64,000 bases of DNA from a virus, in IMG/VR virus record IMGVR_UViG_3300042988_001309, positions 30,094-94,093 of that record. One strand, written 5' to 3'. Shown here piece by piece: positions 7,314 through 17,800 of the stretch (positions within the stretch are counted from its first letter, which is position 1; every line of letters starts with the position of its first letter). The notes below the pieces were generated by a model. That model did not search any database and was not told the DNA's origin. It saw only the letters and a list, made by a program, of their open reading frames with translations. The position numbers were made by a program, and so were the translations under genes.

Positions 7314-8968
7314 TGGGCTTTGGCCAGTCCCGCAAAGCACGTAGCTCGACCGTGCCGACCTCCACCCAACGTCCCAGCCCGTACCCGGTCATGCCCGGCC
7401 GCGCGGGCCAGCCCTACCGCGACTCCTGGGACATGAACCGGGCCGTCGACTACGGCCTCAACAGGTCCATCTGGGTGTACCGGGCCATCAACGCCATCGC
7501 CACCAACCAGGCCCGCCTGCCCATGGTGGCCCGCAAGGGCGACTGGATCGCCGGGCCCGAGCTGCGCGTCGGCGCCACCCGCGACATTCTCAAGCTCCTC
7601 AACTACCAGGCCAACCCCAACGAGCACGCCACGGCGATCTTCCGCAAGCGGCTCACCCAGATCCTGCTGCTCAACCGCCAGGGCGTCATGATCGAGATCA
7701 TCCGCGACCGGGCCGGACGGCCGCTCGCGCTCTACATCCTGCCCCCGGGCTACACCCACCCGATCCCCGACGAGCGCACCTTCGTGTCGGGCTTCCGGGT
7801 CTGGTTCCCCGGCAAGAGCTTCGTGGACCTCCCGCCCGAGAACGTCATCTGGATCAGGGAACCGCACCCCACCGACCCCTACCTGGGCATCACCCCGCTG
7901 GAGGCGGCCGGAATCAACGTCGAGATGGACTACTACAGCCGTCTCTACAACCGGAACTTCCTGGCCAACGACATGCGCCCCGGCGGCATCTTGGTGCTCA
8001 AGGGCCACATGGACGACGCGGATGCCGACGAGCTGCGCCGCCGGTTCTCCGGCTACGGGCCCGGCTACGCCGGTGCTGGGCGCCTCACCGCCATCGAGTC
8101 CGACCAGGGCGCCGACTTCGTCGACACCGGCGCTGCCCCGCGCGACGGCCACTACCTCCAGCTCGACCGGCTCACCCGCGAGTCGATCCTGCTGGCCTTC
8201 GGCGTGCCCGAGTCGATCGCCGGGAACGCCAGCGGCCGCACCTTCGCCAACGCCGATGCCGAGAAGGAAATCTTCTGGCAAGAGACGATGCTCCCGCACC
8301 TCGACATGATCGCCCGAGGCTTCGACCGGCTCATCGACGACGACCCCGAGCACTTCGCCAGCTACGACTTCACCTCGGTGCCGATCCTGGAGCGCTACAA
8401 GCGCGAGGCGGCCGCCGCCCTCAAGGGCGAGCACGATGCCGGGCTCATCAGTGTGGACGAGTACCGGGAAGGCACTGGACGCAAGGCCGTGGGCCACAGC
8501 AAGCTCTACATCGGTCAGGGCCAGACCGCCGTCATCGACGTGGCCAAGCCCTTCCAACCGCTGGAGGACCCCGCCGCTGGCGCCGGTGGCGAGGACCCGA
8601 TGGCGGGCCTGGGCGCCCCCGCTGAACCCTTCGGAGCACCGGACTCCGCTGGTGCCGGGGAACTGCCAGGGTCGCCCTCCGCGTCGTTGCCCGGCGACGG
8701 GGGGGACCCCATGGGCCCCACCCCCCAGCCCGAGCAGGACCCCGCCGGGGCCGATGCGCCGCCGTCATCGCCGGACCCCTACTGGTCCCAGGTGGCGACC
8801 GAGGCCGCCAACCCGGCCCCCGGCACGCCCGAGTGGTGGGCCGCCTACGACTCGATGTTTGAGCGCGACGAGGCCAAGAGCTTGGAGCCCATCCCGGTGC
8901 GCCAGCTCAAGGCCGCGCCCGTGCTCCCCGCCCCGAGGGAGGATCTGTGGACGACGCTGCCTGGGTAG
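7313..8968 (+). CDS. Portal protein
   Basis: This 551-aa protein is an HK97-type portal. NRSIWVYRAINAIATNQARL begins the clip/stem region, then ENVIWIREPHPTDPYLG, EAAGINVEMDYYSRLYNRNF, and LAFGVPESIAGNASGRTFA with the following helices. A Pro/Ala-rich tail of about 130 residues follows. It forms the dodecameric DNA channel at one capsid vertex and docks the terminase. Position after terL and before a MuF protein is standard. The MuF gene starts inside its last codons. Confidence 0.93.
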   Translation: MGFGQSRKARSSTVPTSTQRPSPYPVMPGRAGQPYRDSWDMNRAVDYGLNRSIWVYRAINAIATNQARLPMVARKGDWIAGPELRVGATRDILKLLNYQANPNEHATAIFRKRLTQILLLNRQGVMIEIIRDRAGRPLALYILPPGYTHPIPDERTFVSGFRVWFPGKSFVDLPPENVIWIREPHPTDPYLGITPLEAAGINVEMDYYSRLYNRNFLANDMRPGGILVLKGHMDDADADELRRRFSGYGPGYAGAGRLTAIESDQGADFVDTGAAPRDGHYLQLDRLTRESILLAFGVPESIAGNASGRTFANADAEKEIFWQETMLPHLDMIARGFDRLIDDDPEHFASYDFTSVPILERYKREAAAALKGEHDAGLISVDEYREGTGRKAVGHSKLYIGQGQTAVIDVAKPFQPLEDPAAGAGGEDPMAGLGAPAEPFGAPDSAGAGELPGSPSASLPGDGGDPMGPTPQPEQDPAGADAPPSSPDPYWSQVATEAANPAPGTPEWWAAYDSMFERDEAKSLEPIPVRQLKAAPVLPAPREDLWTTLPG

Positions 8969-11900
8969 AGGACTGGGAACGGCGAGCCCAGCTCTATGAG
9001 GCGTCGCTCGCCAAGATCATCCGGGCCCATCTGACCCGCCAAGAGCGCGTCGTCATCGAGAAGCTCGGTGGCGCCAAGACCCGCCAGCGCTACGACCGTC
9101 ACCTGGAGGCCAAGGCCCGGTTCGGCAACTCCGGCACGGCTCAGCTCACCCCGGCCCGCCTGGCCAGCTTGATGGCCTCTGCCGCTGTGCCCGGCCGCCC
9201 CGGCGCCGCGGCGCGAGCCACCCTCACCCGGTTTGGCGTGAACTGGCAGACCGGCAAGCCCCTCGCCGGTGGCGCCCCCTCGACGCCCGCCCCGAGCGCC
9301 CCGAGCGCACCGAACACCCCGAGCGTGCCCTCGGCACCGAGCGGCCCGCCGCCATCGCCGCTCAAGATGGTCACCACGCTGATGGGCAACTTCGCGCCCG
9401 GCACGCCGCCCTCCCCGTTGGGGAATGGCGTGATCCCGAACGCCCCCCAGTCGGTCCACAACAACGCCGACATCGCTGCCAAGGCCACCGGCTACGCGCC
9501 CGGCACCAACGGCTACGACCTCGCCTACTACGCCTACCTCGACGCGGCCATGGACCATGCCCGAGGCCTGTTCAAGGTCGACCCCACCACCCATGACTTC
9601 ACCGCCTCCGAACTGGCCGTCCTCGACGCGGTCGCCACCCACGCCGTCCAGAACCGCATCGCCGCCGGTGCACCATCGCTGGCGATGATCTCCCGCAACC
9701 ACTTCCCCCATGCGTTCCCGTTGGCGCCGACGAGCGCCAACCCCAACCCGCCGCTCAATGCCCCCAACACCCCGAGTGCTCCCGCCGCGCCGACGCCGCC
9801 CCCAGTGCCGTCATCGCCCACGCCGCTGGCCAACCCCGGCACGCCGACCATCGTGTTCCAGAACCCGCTGCCCATCGAGCTGCCCGGCGCGATCTATGCC
9901 AACGCCACCAACTACTTCGGGGCCAACCTCATCAACGCCTCGCCGCCCGTGGGTGCCGCGAACCCCTATCGGGCCTTCCCGAGCCAGATGGCCTATGCCA
10001 CCTACGTGGTCGGCGCCATCGAGTCGATCCAGCGCAACGGCTTCCAGGTCGATCCGGCCACCGGCGACTACGACCCGGCCGACTTCGCCAAGTTCGACGC
10101 CGACGGGGCTCACGCCACGTTCACCTACTACAAGTTCGGCACCCCGCCGCCGCTCATGGTGTCGGCCTCGCTGTGGCCGACCGGCGCCCACAGCCCCGGC
10201 GTCTCGATCACCACCACCGGCGTTGCGGTGGGTGCCCCGTCATCGCCCCCGCCACCCCCGCCGGTACTCATGGTCCCCTCGCCGATCGGCATGGTCGCCG
10301 CGGGCTCCCCGGTCTCCCCGCTGCTCGGTGGTGGCCAGCTCCCGGCGATGCCCCAGTCCATCCATGACGCCGCCAACCGTCGAGCGTTGAGCGTCGGTCT
10401 CTCTCCTGGCTTCCAGCCCGGCACCAACGGCTACGACCTCGCCTACTACGCCTACATCGACGCCGTGTACGTCCAGGCGTCCCCGATCATGGGCCAGTCC
10501 CAGGTCCACCTCGACCCCAACACCGGGGACTTCACCCCCGCCGACCTGGTGCTGCTCGACAACGTCGCCTCCAGCGTGGTGGCCAGCACCATGATTGCCG
10601 GAGTCCCCAGCTCCACCATGGTCCAGCGGGGCAACATCCCCGCCAACTTCGCCAACGGTGCCACCCCCTCGCTCAACGCCCCCAACACCCCGAGCCCGTC
10701 ATCGGGCGCCGGTGTACCCCAGGGCCCCTCGATCTCCGCCACGGTCGGCACCCCGACCCCCGCCTTCGGTGGTCCTCCGACCCCTCCGGCCGGGCCGATG
10801 CCGTACCCCGACATCCACGATGTCCCCGACCTCCCCGACCCGCCGGACACCACCCCGGTCCCCGACGACCAGATCGTGCCCACCGTGTCCGGGCTCGACG
10901 AGCTGGTGGCCATGGGCCCGATCCCGCGGGCCAAGTCGCTGGCTGCCACCGTGCAGGCCCACCGGATGCGGATGCGGGCCTGGATCGGTGGCGACCCGAT
11001 GCGCCAGGACCTGGCCGACGCCGCCGCCATGTGGATCGGCGACTACCAGCTCCCCATGCGCGAGTACCAGGAGATCCGCTCGTCGGCCGACTACCTGGCC
11101 AAGAAACCCCGGGGCATGAAGGGCGGCCGCCTGGCCATGCGCCACGCCGCCACGTTGATGGCCGCCGCGGCCACCGGGCCCGTCATCCCCCGCATGTACC
11201 GGGGGATCACCGTGACCTCCAGCGACCTGACCAACATGACCAAGCCGGGCTACCGCTTCACCGGCTCCCTCGACGCCTACTCGCTCAACCGGGACCGGGC
11301 GCTGGCGTTCGGGAACCTGCGCTCCACCAGCGGCTACGGCGGTGGCAACAACCTGGTGATCATCGAGATCGACGGCGGCCACGGCGTGCCGGTCAGCCCC
11401 TTGTCGCACGCCACCGGCGCGGTGAGCTACCTCGACGCCGAGGAGATCCTGTCGTCGGGTGTGTGGGAGACCGTGTCGTCCTCGACCGCGTCCGAGACCC
11501 CGATGACCATGGTGCGCGACGGCATGACCCCCGGATCGAGCCCTCGGACGGTCACCACCATCCGGGTCCGCCAGATCGTGCGCGGCTACGACCCGGTCAC
11601 CGGCGACGAGATCCCCGTCATTGCCCCCGCTGCCGCCACCAAGGCCGCCCGGCGCGACTACCCCGAGATCATTCCGCACGAACCGATGTACCCGAAACCC
11701 AGCGACTTCACCCCCGACCAGGAGGCGATGAACCTGCTGGTGTGGGTGGACGACGGCATCGAGCTGCCCGAGGTCAAGGGCATCCACCTGCCCGGCATCT
11801 TCGACGTGGCTGCGTTCGCCAAGCGACTCATCGACGACGCCCTCGACTGGCTCAAGCTCATGTACGGCGACTGGGGGAGCGCCACGGCCCGTCATCTCGG

Positions 11901-14505
11901 CGCCGCCGACTGGAACCCCCGCGACCCCGCCGTGGTGCAGGCCATCGAGAACCAGGCCGAGCGGATGCGCGGCGTGGCCGAGACCACCTACAAGCTCATC
12001 GAACAGCGCATCGCCGAGGCCGAGGCCGAGGACCTCCCGATGCCCGACATCGTCGACCGGGTCGCCGCCGACTTCGCCCGCCAGCGCGAGACCCGTGCCG
12101 AGACGATCGCGGTGACCGAGGTCTCCGCGGCGGCCAACACCGCCAGCTTCCTGGCCGCCAACCAGATCCCTGGCGCCACGCTCACCAAGACGTGGTGGAC
12201 GATGCAGGACGAGCGGGTCCGCCCCGCCCACCGCCACGCCCATGGCCAGGTGGCCGACGTGATGGAGCCCTTCGTCGTCGGTGGCGTGCCGATGATGTTC
12301 CCCCACGACCCGTCCGCCCCGCTGCACCTGATCATCAACTGCCGGTGCCGGATCATCTGGAAGCCGGTGTACGTGATGACCGGAGCGACCGCTCCCAACC
12401 CGGCGCTGGCCAAGGCGTGGTCCAGCCGTCATGGCCAGTCCAAGGCCCGCTTCGGCAACCGGGGCGGGGCTCAGCTCACCCCGGTGGCCCTTGCCCGGCT
12501 CCTGGCCTCGGCGGCCACCCCCGGCAAGCCCGGCGCCGCCGCCCGCGCCACCCTCACCCGGTTCGGGGCCCGTGTCCCCGCCCCGGCGCCGGTGCCGACC
12601 CCGGGAGGCTCGCTCGACGCCGTCAAGGCCCGCATCGCCGCTCTCCACGCCTCCGGGCCCCAGGCTTCGTGGTTCGGGGCGCAACGGCTGCGCAACCAGA
12701 TCGACCCCAACGACCCGGCCAGCCGGGAACGAGCCGTGCAGGCCACCATCGACGTGATGCTGGGCCGAGGCCAACTCGACTACGACCGGATCATGACCGA
12801 CGACGGCCTCAACGCCATCCGGGACCTCATCGACAAGCGCCTGGCCGGACAACCGCCCAAGGGCCGCATCGGCGCGATCGTCGAGGAGACCTTGAACCGG
12901 CGCATGGGCGCCGCGCTGCGCGACGTGGACCCCGACGAGGTCGCCTCGATGATGGCCAGCCGCTACCTGCCCACCCAGGGCGACTGGGACGACAAGGCCA
13001 TCCGCCAGCGCGACCGTGACTACGCCGCCGCGGCTGCCCGTCATGTCCTGGCCGACTACCTGACCCGCACCACGTCGAACTGGCCGCCCGCTCCGGCCGG
13101 GATGGACGACACCCGCCGGGACCTGATCCGCGACTCGATGACCGCAGGCCTGCGCGGCACCAACGAGCCCGGCATCGCCGCCGTGCTCGCCCAGGCCCCC
13201 AGCCCCCGGGCCATGGCCAACGAGGCCGAGATCAACGCCATCGGCTCCGCCATCATCGACGCCGCCCTGTCCGACAAGGTCACCGACCAGGCCGCCCTCG
13301 ACGCCGCCTACGACGCCGCCTCGACGGCCCACCACGCCTCGATGCGAGCCCTGGCCGTCCACGACGACGCCTACGCCACCTCGGCCGCCGCTGCCGTCAT
13401 CGCCTCGTCCAACTCGATGGGGCTCCCCGACCCGCCGGTGACCGGCTGGGTGGCCATCGACACCAAGGTGGACAAGCGCCGAGGGGCGATCACCCTCATC
13501 TGGGGCAACGGTGGGGACACCTTGTCGATGCGGATCACCGCCCACGGCAACATCCACGCCCGCTACACCTCCGCCGGTGGGGTCGAGCGTGACGCCAGCC
13601 CGGCCATCTCCGACCAGGCCGCCTACGACGCCCTCGCCCAGGCCTCGGCCGACCTCCAGACCATGCGGGCCGCCTACGACGCCAGGGGCATGTACGGCAT
13701 CCGCCGGGTCGAGCGCGACGCCATCTTCGACGCCCTCGGCCAGATCCGCCCGTTCGCCAAGGGCCGCACCCCCCTCGTCGCCACCGACAACACGCCCATC
13801 GCCCACAACTTCGGCAGGGGCCACGGCGCCCCGCCGCCGGACCAGACGGTGATCGACGCCCTCACCTGGGCCACCGACTACTACCCGAGCGACTGGGTCG
13901 ACGCCGGTGACGCCAACGGCCCGGTGTACGGGATGGGCTTCGACCGGCGCGGGTTCTTCACCCAGGTCCCCGACCCGAGCGGCAAGATGGTGCCCGTCAT
14001 CATCGCCAGTCGGTCGGACCCGAGCCCGCTGGTGGAAGGTGGCGGCACCCCCGAGTTCAACGAGACCATGGCCCATGAGTACGGGCACTACATGGAGATG
14101 GTGATCCCCGGCCTGACCGACGCCGAATACGCCCTGTGGTATCGCCGCACCAACGGCGGCGAGGGGGCCATCTCGATGAACGAGGCCGAGGGGGTCCCCG
14201 CTCAACTCCAGGCCATGGGCATGGGCTATGGGCCCGAGGAGATCACCGCCCCCGACGAGTTCCTCTACGCCTACATGGGCAAGATTTACCCTGGCGGCAC
14301 CCAGACGAACCGGGAGATGTTCACCATGGCGATCGAGTCGCTCGTCGGTGGCCGCGGCGGCAAGCTCCCCGACGGCTCCCGGCCCAAGAGCTTCGTCCAG
14401 GGCGACCGGGACATGGCCAACTGGCTCGTCGGCCTGCTGGCCACGCTCAACCTCGGACCGGGCAACACCGCCACCACCTCGACCACTGCCGGAGCGCCGT
14501 CATGA
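8947..14505 (+). CDS. Giant MuF minor head protein with ART-like and metallopeptidase modules
   Basis: 1852 aa from a GTG with GAGGAT upstream, overlapping the portal. In order: the tag motif (56-97); Pro/Ser/Ala linkers separating three related approximately 100-aa repeats (core GTNGYDLAYYAY); an ART-like module with MYRG (Arg 752), SLDAYS (Ser 774/779) and AEEIL (Glu 833); a MuF head-morphogenesis domain, about 950-1140, ending INCRCRIIW; a second tag copy (1166-1207); and a C-terminal domain with HEYGH (1710-1714) plus downstream Glu 1790/1797 as a possible third zinc ligand. The residue two before the ART catalytic Glu is Ala, so activity may be divergent. MuF proteins with C-terminal toxin domains are known. 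This size and two-effector layout are not usual. Confidence 0.85.
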   Translation: MDDAAWVEDWERRAQLYEASLAKIIRAHLTRQERVVIEKLGGAKTRQRYDRHLEAKARFGNSGTAQLTPARLASLMASAAVPGRPGAAARATLTRFGVNWQTGKPLAGGAPSTPAPSAPSAPNTPSVPSAPSGPPPSPLKMVTTLMGNFAPGTPPSPLGNGVIPNAPQSVHNNADIAAKATGYAPGTNGYDLAYYAYLDAAMDHARGLFKVDPTTHDFTASELAVLDAVATHAVQNRIAAGAPSLAMISRNHFPHAFPLAPTSANPNPPLNAPNTPSAPAAPTPPPVPSSPTPLANPGTPTIVFQNPLPIELPGAIYANATNYFGANLINASPPVGAANPYRAFPSQMAYATYVVGAIESIQRNGFQVDPATGDYDPADFAKFDADGAHATFTYYKFGTPPPLMVSASLWPTGAHSPGVSITTTGVAVGAPSSPPPPPPVLMVPSPIGMVAAGSPVSPLLGGGQLPAMPQSIHDAANRRALSVGLSPGFQPGTNGYDLAYYAYIDAVYVQASPIMGQSQVHLDPNTGDFTPADLVLLDNVASSVVASTMIAGVPSSTMVQRGNIPANFANGATPSLNAPNTPSPSSGAGVPQGPSISATVGTPTPAFGGPPTPPAGPMPYPDIHDVPDLPDPPDTTPVPDDQIVPTVSGLDELVAMGPIPRAKSLAATVQAHRMRMRAWIGGDPMRQDLADAAAMWIGDYQLPMREYQEIRSSADYLAKKPRGMKGGRLAMRHAATLMAAAATGPVIPRMYRGITVTSSDLTNMTKPGYRFTGSLDAYSLNRDRALAFGNLRSTSGYGGGNNLVIIEIDGGHGVPVSPLSHATGAVSYLDAEEILSSGVWETVSSSTASETPMTMVRDGMTPGSSPRTVTTIRVRQIVRGYDPVTGDEIPVIAPAAATKAARRDYPEIIPHEPMYPKPSDFTPDQEAMNLLVWVDDGIELPEVKGIHLPGIFDVAAFAKRLIDDALDWLKLMYGDWGSATARHLGAADWNPRDPAVVQAIENQAERMRGVAETTYKLIEQRIAEAEAEDLPMPDIVDRVAADFARQRETRAETIAVTEVSAAANTASFLAANQIPGATLTKTWWTMQDERVRPAHRHAHGQVADVMEPFVVGGVPMMFPHDPSAPLHLIINCRCRIIWKPVYVMTGATAPNPALAKAWSSRHGQSKARFGNRGGAQLTPVALARLLASAATPGKPGAAARATLTRFGARVPAPAPVPTPGGSLDAVKARIAALHASGPQASWFGAQRLRNQIDPNDPASRERAVQATIDVMLGRGQLDYDRIMTDDGLNAIRDLIDKRLAGQPPKGRIGAIVEETLNRRMGAALRDVDPDEVASMMASRYLPTQGDWDDKAIRQRDRDYAAAAARHVLADYLTRTTSNWPPAPAGMDDTRRDLIRDSMTAGLRGTNEPGIAAVLAQAPSPRAMANEAEINAIGSAIIDAALSDKVTDQAALDAAYDAASTAHHASMRALAVHDDAYATSAAAAVIASSNSMGLPDPPVTGWVAIDTKVDKRRGAITLIWGNGGDTLSMRITAHGNIHARYTSAGGVERDASPAISDQAAYDALAQASADLQTMRAAYDARGMYGIRRVERDAIFDALGQIRPFAKGRTPLVATDNTPIAHNFGRGHGAPPPDQTVIDALTWATDYYPSDWVDAGDANGPVYGMGFDRRGFFTQVPDPSGKMVPVIIASRSDPSPLVEGGGTPEFNETMAHEYGHYMEMVIPGLTDAEYALWYRRTNGGEGAISMNEAEGVPAQLQAMGMGYGPEEITAPDEFLYAYMGKIYPGGTQTNREMFTMAIESLVGGRGGKLPDGSRPKSFVQGDRDMANWLVGLLATLNLGPGNTATTSTTAGAPS
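9112..9237 (+). repeat. Tag motif copy 1 (in MuF protein, residues 56-97)
   Basis: KARFGNSGTAQLTPARLASL, a variable Ala/Pro/Gly stretch, then ARATLTRFG. Bases 9181-9233 are identical over 53 nt to 14976-15028 in copy 3, which suggests recent duplication or recombination. Confidence 0.85.
9418..10660 (+). repeat. Three internal protein repeats of the MuF N-terminal half
   Basis: Approximately 100-residue units lie at about 9418-9720, 9865-10140 and 10300-10660. Units 1 and 3 share GTNGYDLAYYAYxDA, then an xVDPxTxDFT strand, LDxVA, and AGxPS. Unit 2 is more divergent (MAYATYVVGAIES, VDPATGDYDPADF). Pro/Ser/Ala linkers separate them. Confidence 0.7.
12442..12567 (+). repeat. Tag motif copy 2 (in MuF protein, residues 1166-1207)
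   Basis: KARFGNRGGAQLTPVALARL ... ARATLTRFG. It lies directly between the end of the MuF domain and the C-terminal metallopeptidase-containing region. Confidence 0.85.
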
Positions 14506-14807
14506 GGAAGCTCAAGGTCAACGACAACGCCGGGCATTGGATCGCGGTCGTCGACCTCGACGGCCAGCTCACCTGGTCCTACGCCCTGCCGGAGATCGGC
14601 GAGTACCACCAGGAACTGATCGAGTGGGGCCGCCCGTGCGCGTGGGGGGAGCGCACCGTGGCCGCCACCGACGTGCCCGGCGAGCCCGGCTTCATCCCGG
14701 CGATCTATGAGGCCCTCGGCTGGCGCCCCTACATCGCCGAGGCGGTGGGGGACTGGTCGGGCTCGATGCCCGATCCCGGCGACCTCCCCGACGGCGCGGT
14801 GCCCTGA
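14502..14807 (+). CDS. Small protein downstream of the MuF effector (immunity or chaperone candidate)
   Basis: 101 aa from the ATG that overlaps the MuF stop. It is acidic and Trp-rich, with no signal or membrane segment, and ends in a Pro/Asp-rich tail. Family not recognised. A small gene directly after a polymorphic-toxin-like gene is the usual place for an immunity protein, but that is position-based inference only. Confidence 0.55.
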   Translation: MRKLKVNDNAGHWIAVVDLDGQLTWSYALPEIGEYHQELIEWGRPCAWGERTVAATDVPGEPGFIPAIYEALGWRPYIAEAVGDWSGSMPDPGDLPDGAVP

Positions 14808-14849
14808 CCGTCACCAGGTCAACCCGGCATCATCGGCAACGATGGTGGC

Positions 14850-17800
14850 ATGGCGTTCGTGTGGAGATGGGCCCCCGGTGAAGTGAAGGCCACGGTGGCA
14901 GGGACGGCCAACCGTTTCGGCAACCTCGGTGGCTCCCAGATCAACGCCGCCAAACTCGTCTCGCTGGTGACCCGAGCCGCTGTGCCCGGCCGCCCCGGCG
15001 CCGCGGCGCGAGCCACCCTCACCCGGTTCGGCTACGACGCCGCTGGCAACCCACTGTCGGGGCAAGGGCCCACGGTCGCCCAGATGGCCGCGGCGGCCAA
15101 CGTCCCCGGCCCCAACGTCCCCAACGCCCCGAGCCCGTCATCGCCCAACGCCCCTGGTGCGCCCTCGACCCCGAACGCACCCAGCGCCCCCTCTGCGCCG
15201 TTGCCGCCCCCCCAGCCGACGGCGCCGAACGCCCCCGGCCCGGTGTCGTCCTCCACGCCTGGGCCGGGGGCACCTTCCGCCGCTGCGCTGCCAGCGATGC
15301 CCTCGGTGCCCGGCTCGGTGGCCGGTGCGAACACGGTGCCCGTGCTCGACGCCAACGGCTCACCCCGCCCCGTCATGACGGTCGACAAGGTCGACGACTT
15401 CCCGACCTCCAACGCCATCGTCGACTCCTCGATCATCCTGTCCGACGCCCTCACCGAGGTGGTGACCACCATGGGTGGCACCTACGGCGACGACACCCCC
15501 GAGAACTACACGGCGGTCAACGCCTTCGTGACCGAGGCCGCCCAGACCCTGGTGGACCTCGACCTGGCCGCCAACTTCGACGCCGGGCTCGGCGCCAACC
15601 ACCGCCCCTGGCCCACGGCCGACCAGCTCTACACCGCCGTCACCCGTGGCTACCAGGCGGCCTGGCAGTCGGTGGCCAAGCTCCACGGCGACACCCCGAG
15701 CGACCAGAGCACGACCGACGAGGTGCTCACCCCCGGGCCGGGATGGCACTCGCCGATGACCGGCCGGGACTACCCCGGGATGCCCGCCGACGTGCCCCTG
15801 CCCGACTACTTCGACAACGTCACCATGGGGCCCGAGCCCACCTTGCCGAGCGGCTCCCCGCGGCCCCCGCTGCGCCTCCCCGATCCCAATCTGCCCCAAC
15901 GGCCGACCGTCATCGTCAACCAGGACGGCCGCCTGTTCAGCCTCATGGCCTCGATCTCCTCGGCGTTCCGCACCACCTACGGCAAGGACTCCCCGGAGCG
16001 CCGCATCGCCATCGGCGCGTTCCTGGCCGAGACCTCCCAGAGCGCCACCGACTTCGGCTTCAAGCCCACGGGCTGGGGCTCGTTCGCCAACGGCAAGAGC
16101 CCGACCGACGAACAGCTCATGGTCATCGCCGACCGGGGCCGCCGCTCGGCGTTCCAGTCGGTCGCCGACTTCCACGACGCCCAGCTCGCCCCCGCGGCCG
16201 TCACCGAGCGCGACGACATCTATCTGCCCGACCGGGGCGAGCAGACGATCAAGGTCAACTCGCTCACCGACGTGGTCGACGACGCCACGCTGCCCTACGT
16301 TGAGATCCCGCCGAGCTGGGGCAACGGCGGCCCGGGAGCCGCCAAGAGGCCCTCCGACGCCGAGCTGGCGTGGAAGTTCTCCCTCGACTACGGCGCCCCC
16401 GGAACGGTCGCTCAGCGCCTCGCCTACAACACCTGGGCCGTGTGGGCCTCCAAGTGGCGACGCAACGACCCCGCCAAGTACCGGGTCCTGGCGATGTCGA
16501 CGGCCGAGGCCCAAGGCATCGAGGAGAACGCCCGGTTCGACATGGTGACCAGGGTCCTGGCCCACCCCTCGACCGAGGCCATCGCCGTGCCCGGCTCGCG
16601 TTCGGTGCAAGACACCGAGCACCGCGAGTGGGTCGAGCTGCCCGCTGGCGCCGGAGCCCCCGACCCCAGGGCCAACCCGGGCAAGACCTACACCGCCGCC
16701 GGACTGCGCGATGGGTCGGACCCCTACGTCCCCCGCCCGGTCGGGCTGGCCCGCTCGGGGAGCGCGTTCGACAAGCTCATCGACAACCCCATCGACGCCG
16801 AGTGGATGACCAGCCACGGCTATCCACCCGACCCGGTGCTCCTCGCCGTGGCCCAGTCGGCGTGGGCCGATGCGGTGAACGAGCGGACCTTCTACGCCGA
16901 GCGCAGGGGCTACTCCGTCATCCCCTCGATCAACACCATCGTCCTCGACGCCGAGACCGACATCGCTCGACGCCTGGCCGACGCCCAGTGGTCGCGCACC
17001 CAGGACCCGCCGGTGCCGATCAACCTCGGCTGGGGAGACGGTGTCAAGGACGACGACTACTCGGTGCTCACCGACCCGTACCTGTTCGGGCCCAACGGCC
17101 GCACCGGCGCCAAGAACCTGTGGGACCTCAACTTCGACGCCTGGGAGAAGATGGGCGGGGACCGTAGCTCCGTCATCGCCCGGAGCACCCAGCTCATCGC
17201 CGACCACAAGTACGCGCCCGACGACGTGACCCCGCTGCTGCGCACCGACTTCCGGCGCGGCTCACCGGCGATCGACATCCCCCACGACTACCTCGACGCC
17301 TACCTCAAGACCGGCGGCATGGACGTGGCCCGCCGGGACCGCTCGGTGCTCGCCCAGAACGACCAGTTCGCCATGCTCTCGTTCACCCCCGACTCGGCCT
17401 ATGCCCAGTGGATTGCCGTGGACATCGCCAAGCGCCGCGTCGACGGCGAGGCGACCCGTCATGACGACATGATCCAGGCCCGCATCGACGACGCCACGGC
17501 CCAGGACCTGATCGCCTTCGCCCAGGGGCTCGCCGGTGTCGATGTCAGCGACCCGACCGCCCCCCAGTACCCGGCCGGGCGCGACACCTACATCGTGGCC
17601 CTGGCCGCCATGGGCAACCAGTTCGACCAGCTCCCCAAGATCATCTCCGGCAACGACATCGACGCCGCCAAGGCCGCCGCCGTGACCGCCGTCAAGGCCG
17701 CCTCGATGGCGCAGTTGCCTGGCCTGGAAGCCGCCCTCGCCTTCGCCAAGTCCGGCGACCCCAACGACGACTACGGCTGGGCCGACCTCGACGCCGAGTA

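Noticed and set aside
7022-8557. Minus-strand open frame over the portal
   Set aside because: Antisense to a confident portal gene, with shadow-type composition.
10699-14205. Very long open frame on the minus strand (over 1100 codons)
   Set aside because: It is the shadow of the MuF gene. The composition is His/Gly/Val/Asp-rich, as produced by reading GC-rich codons backwards, and no domain is seen.
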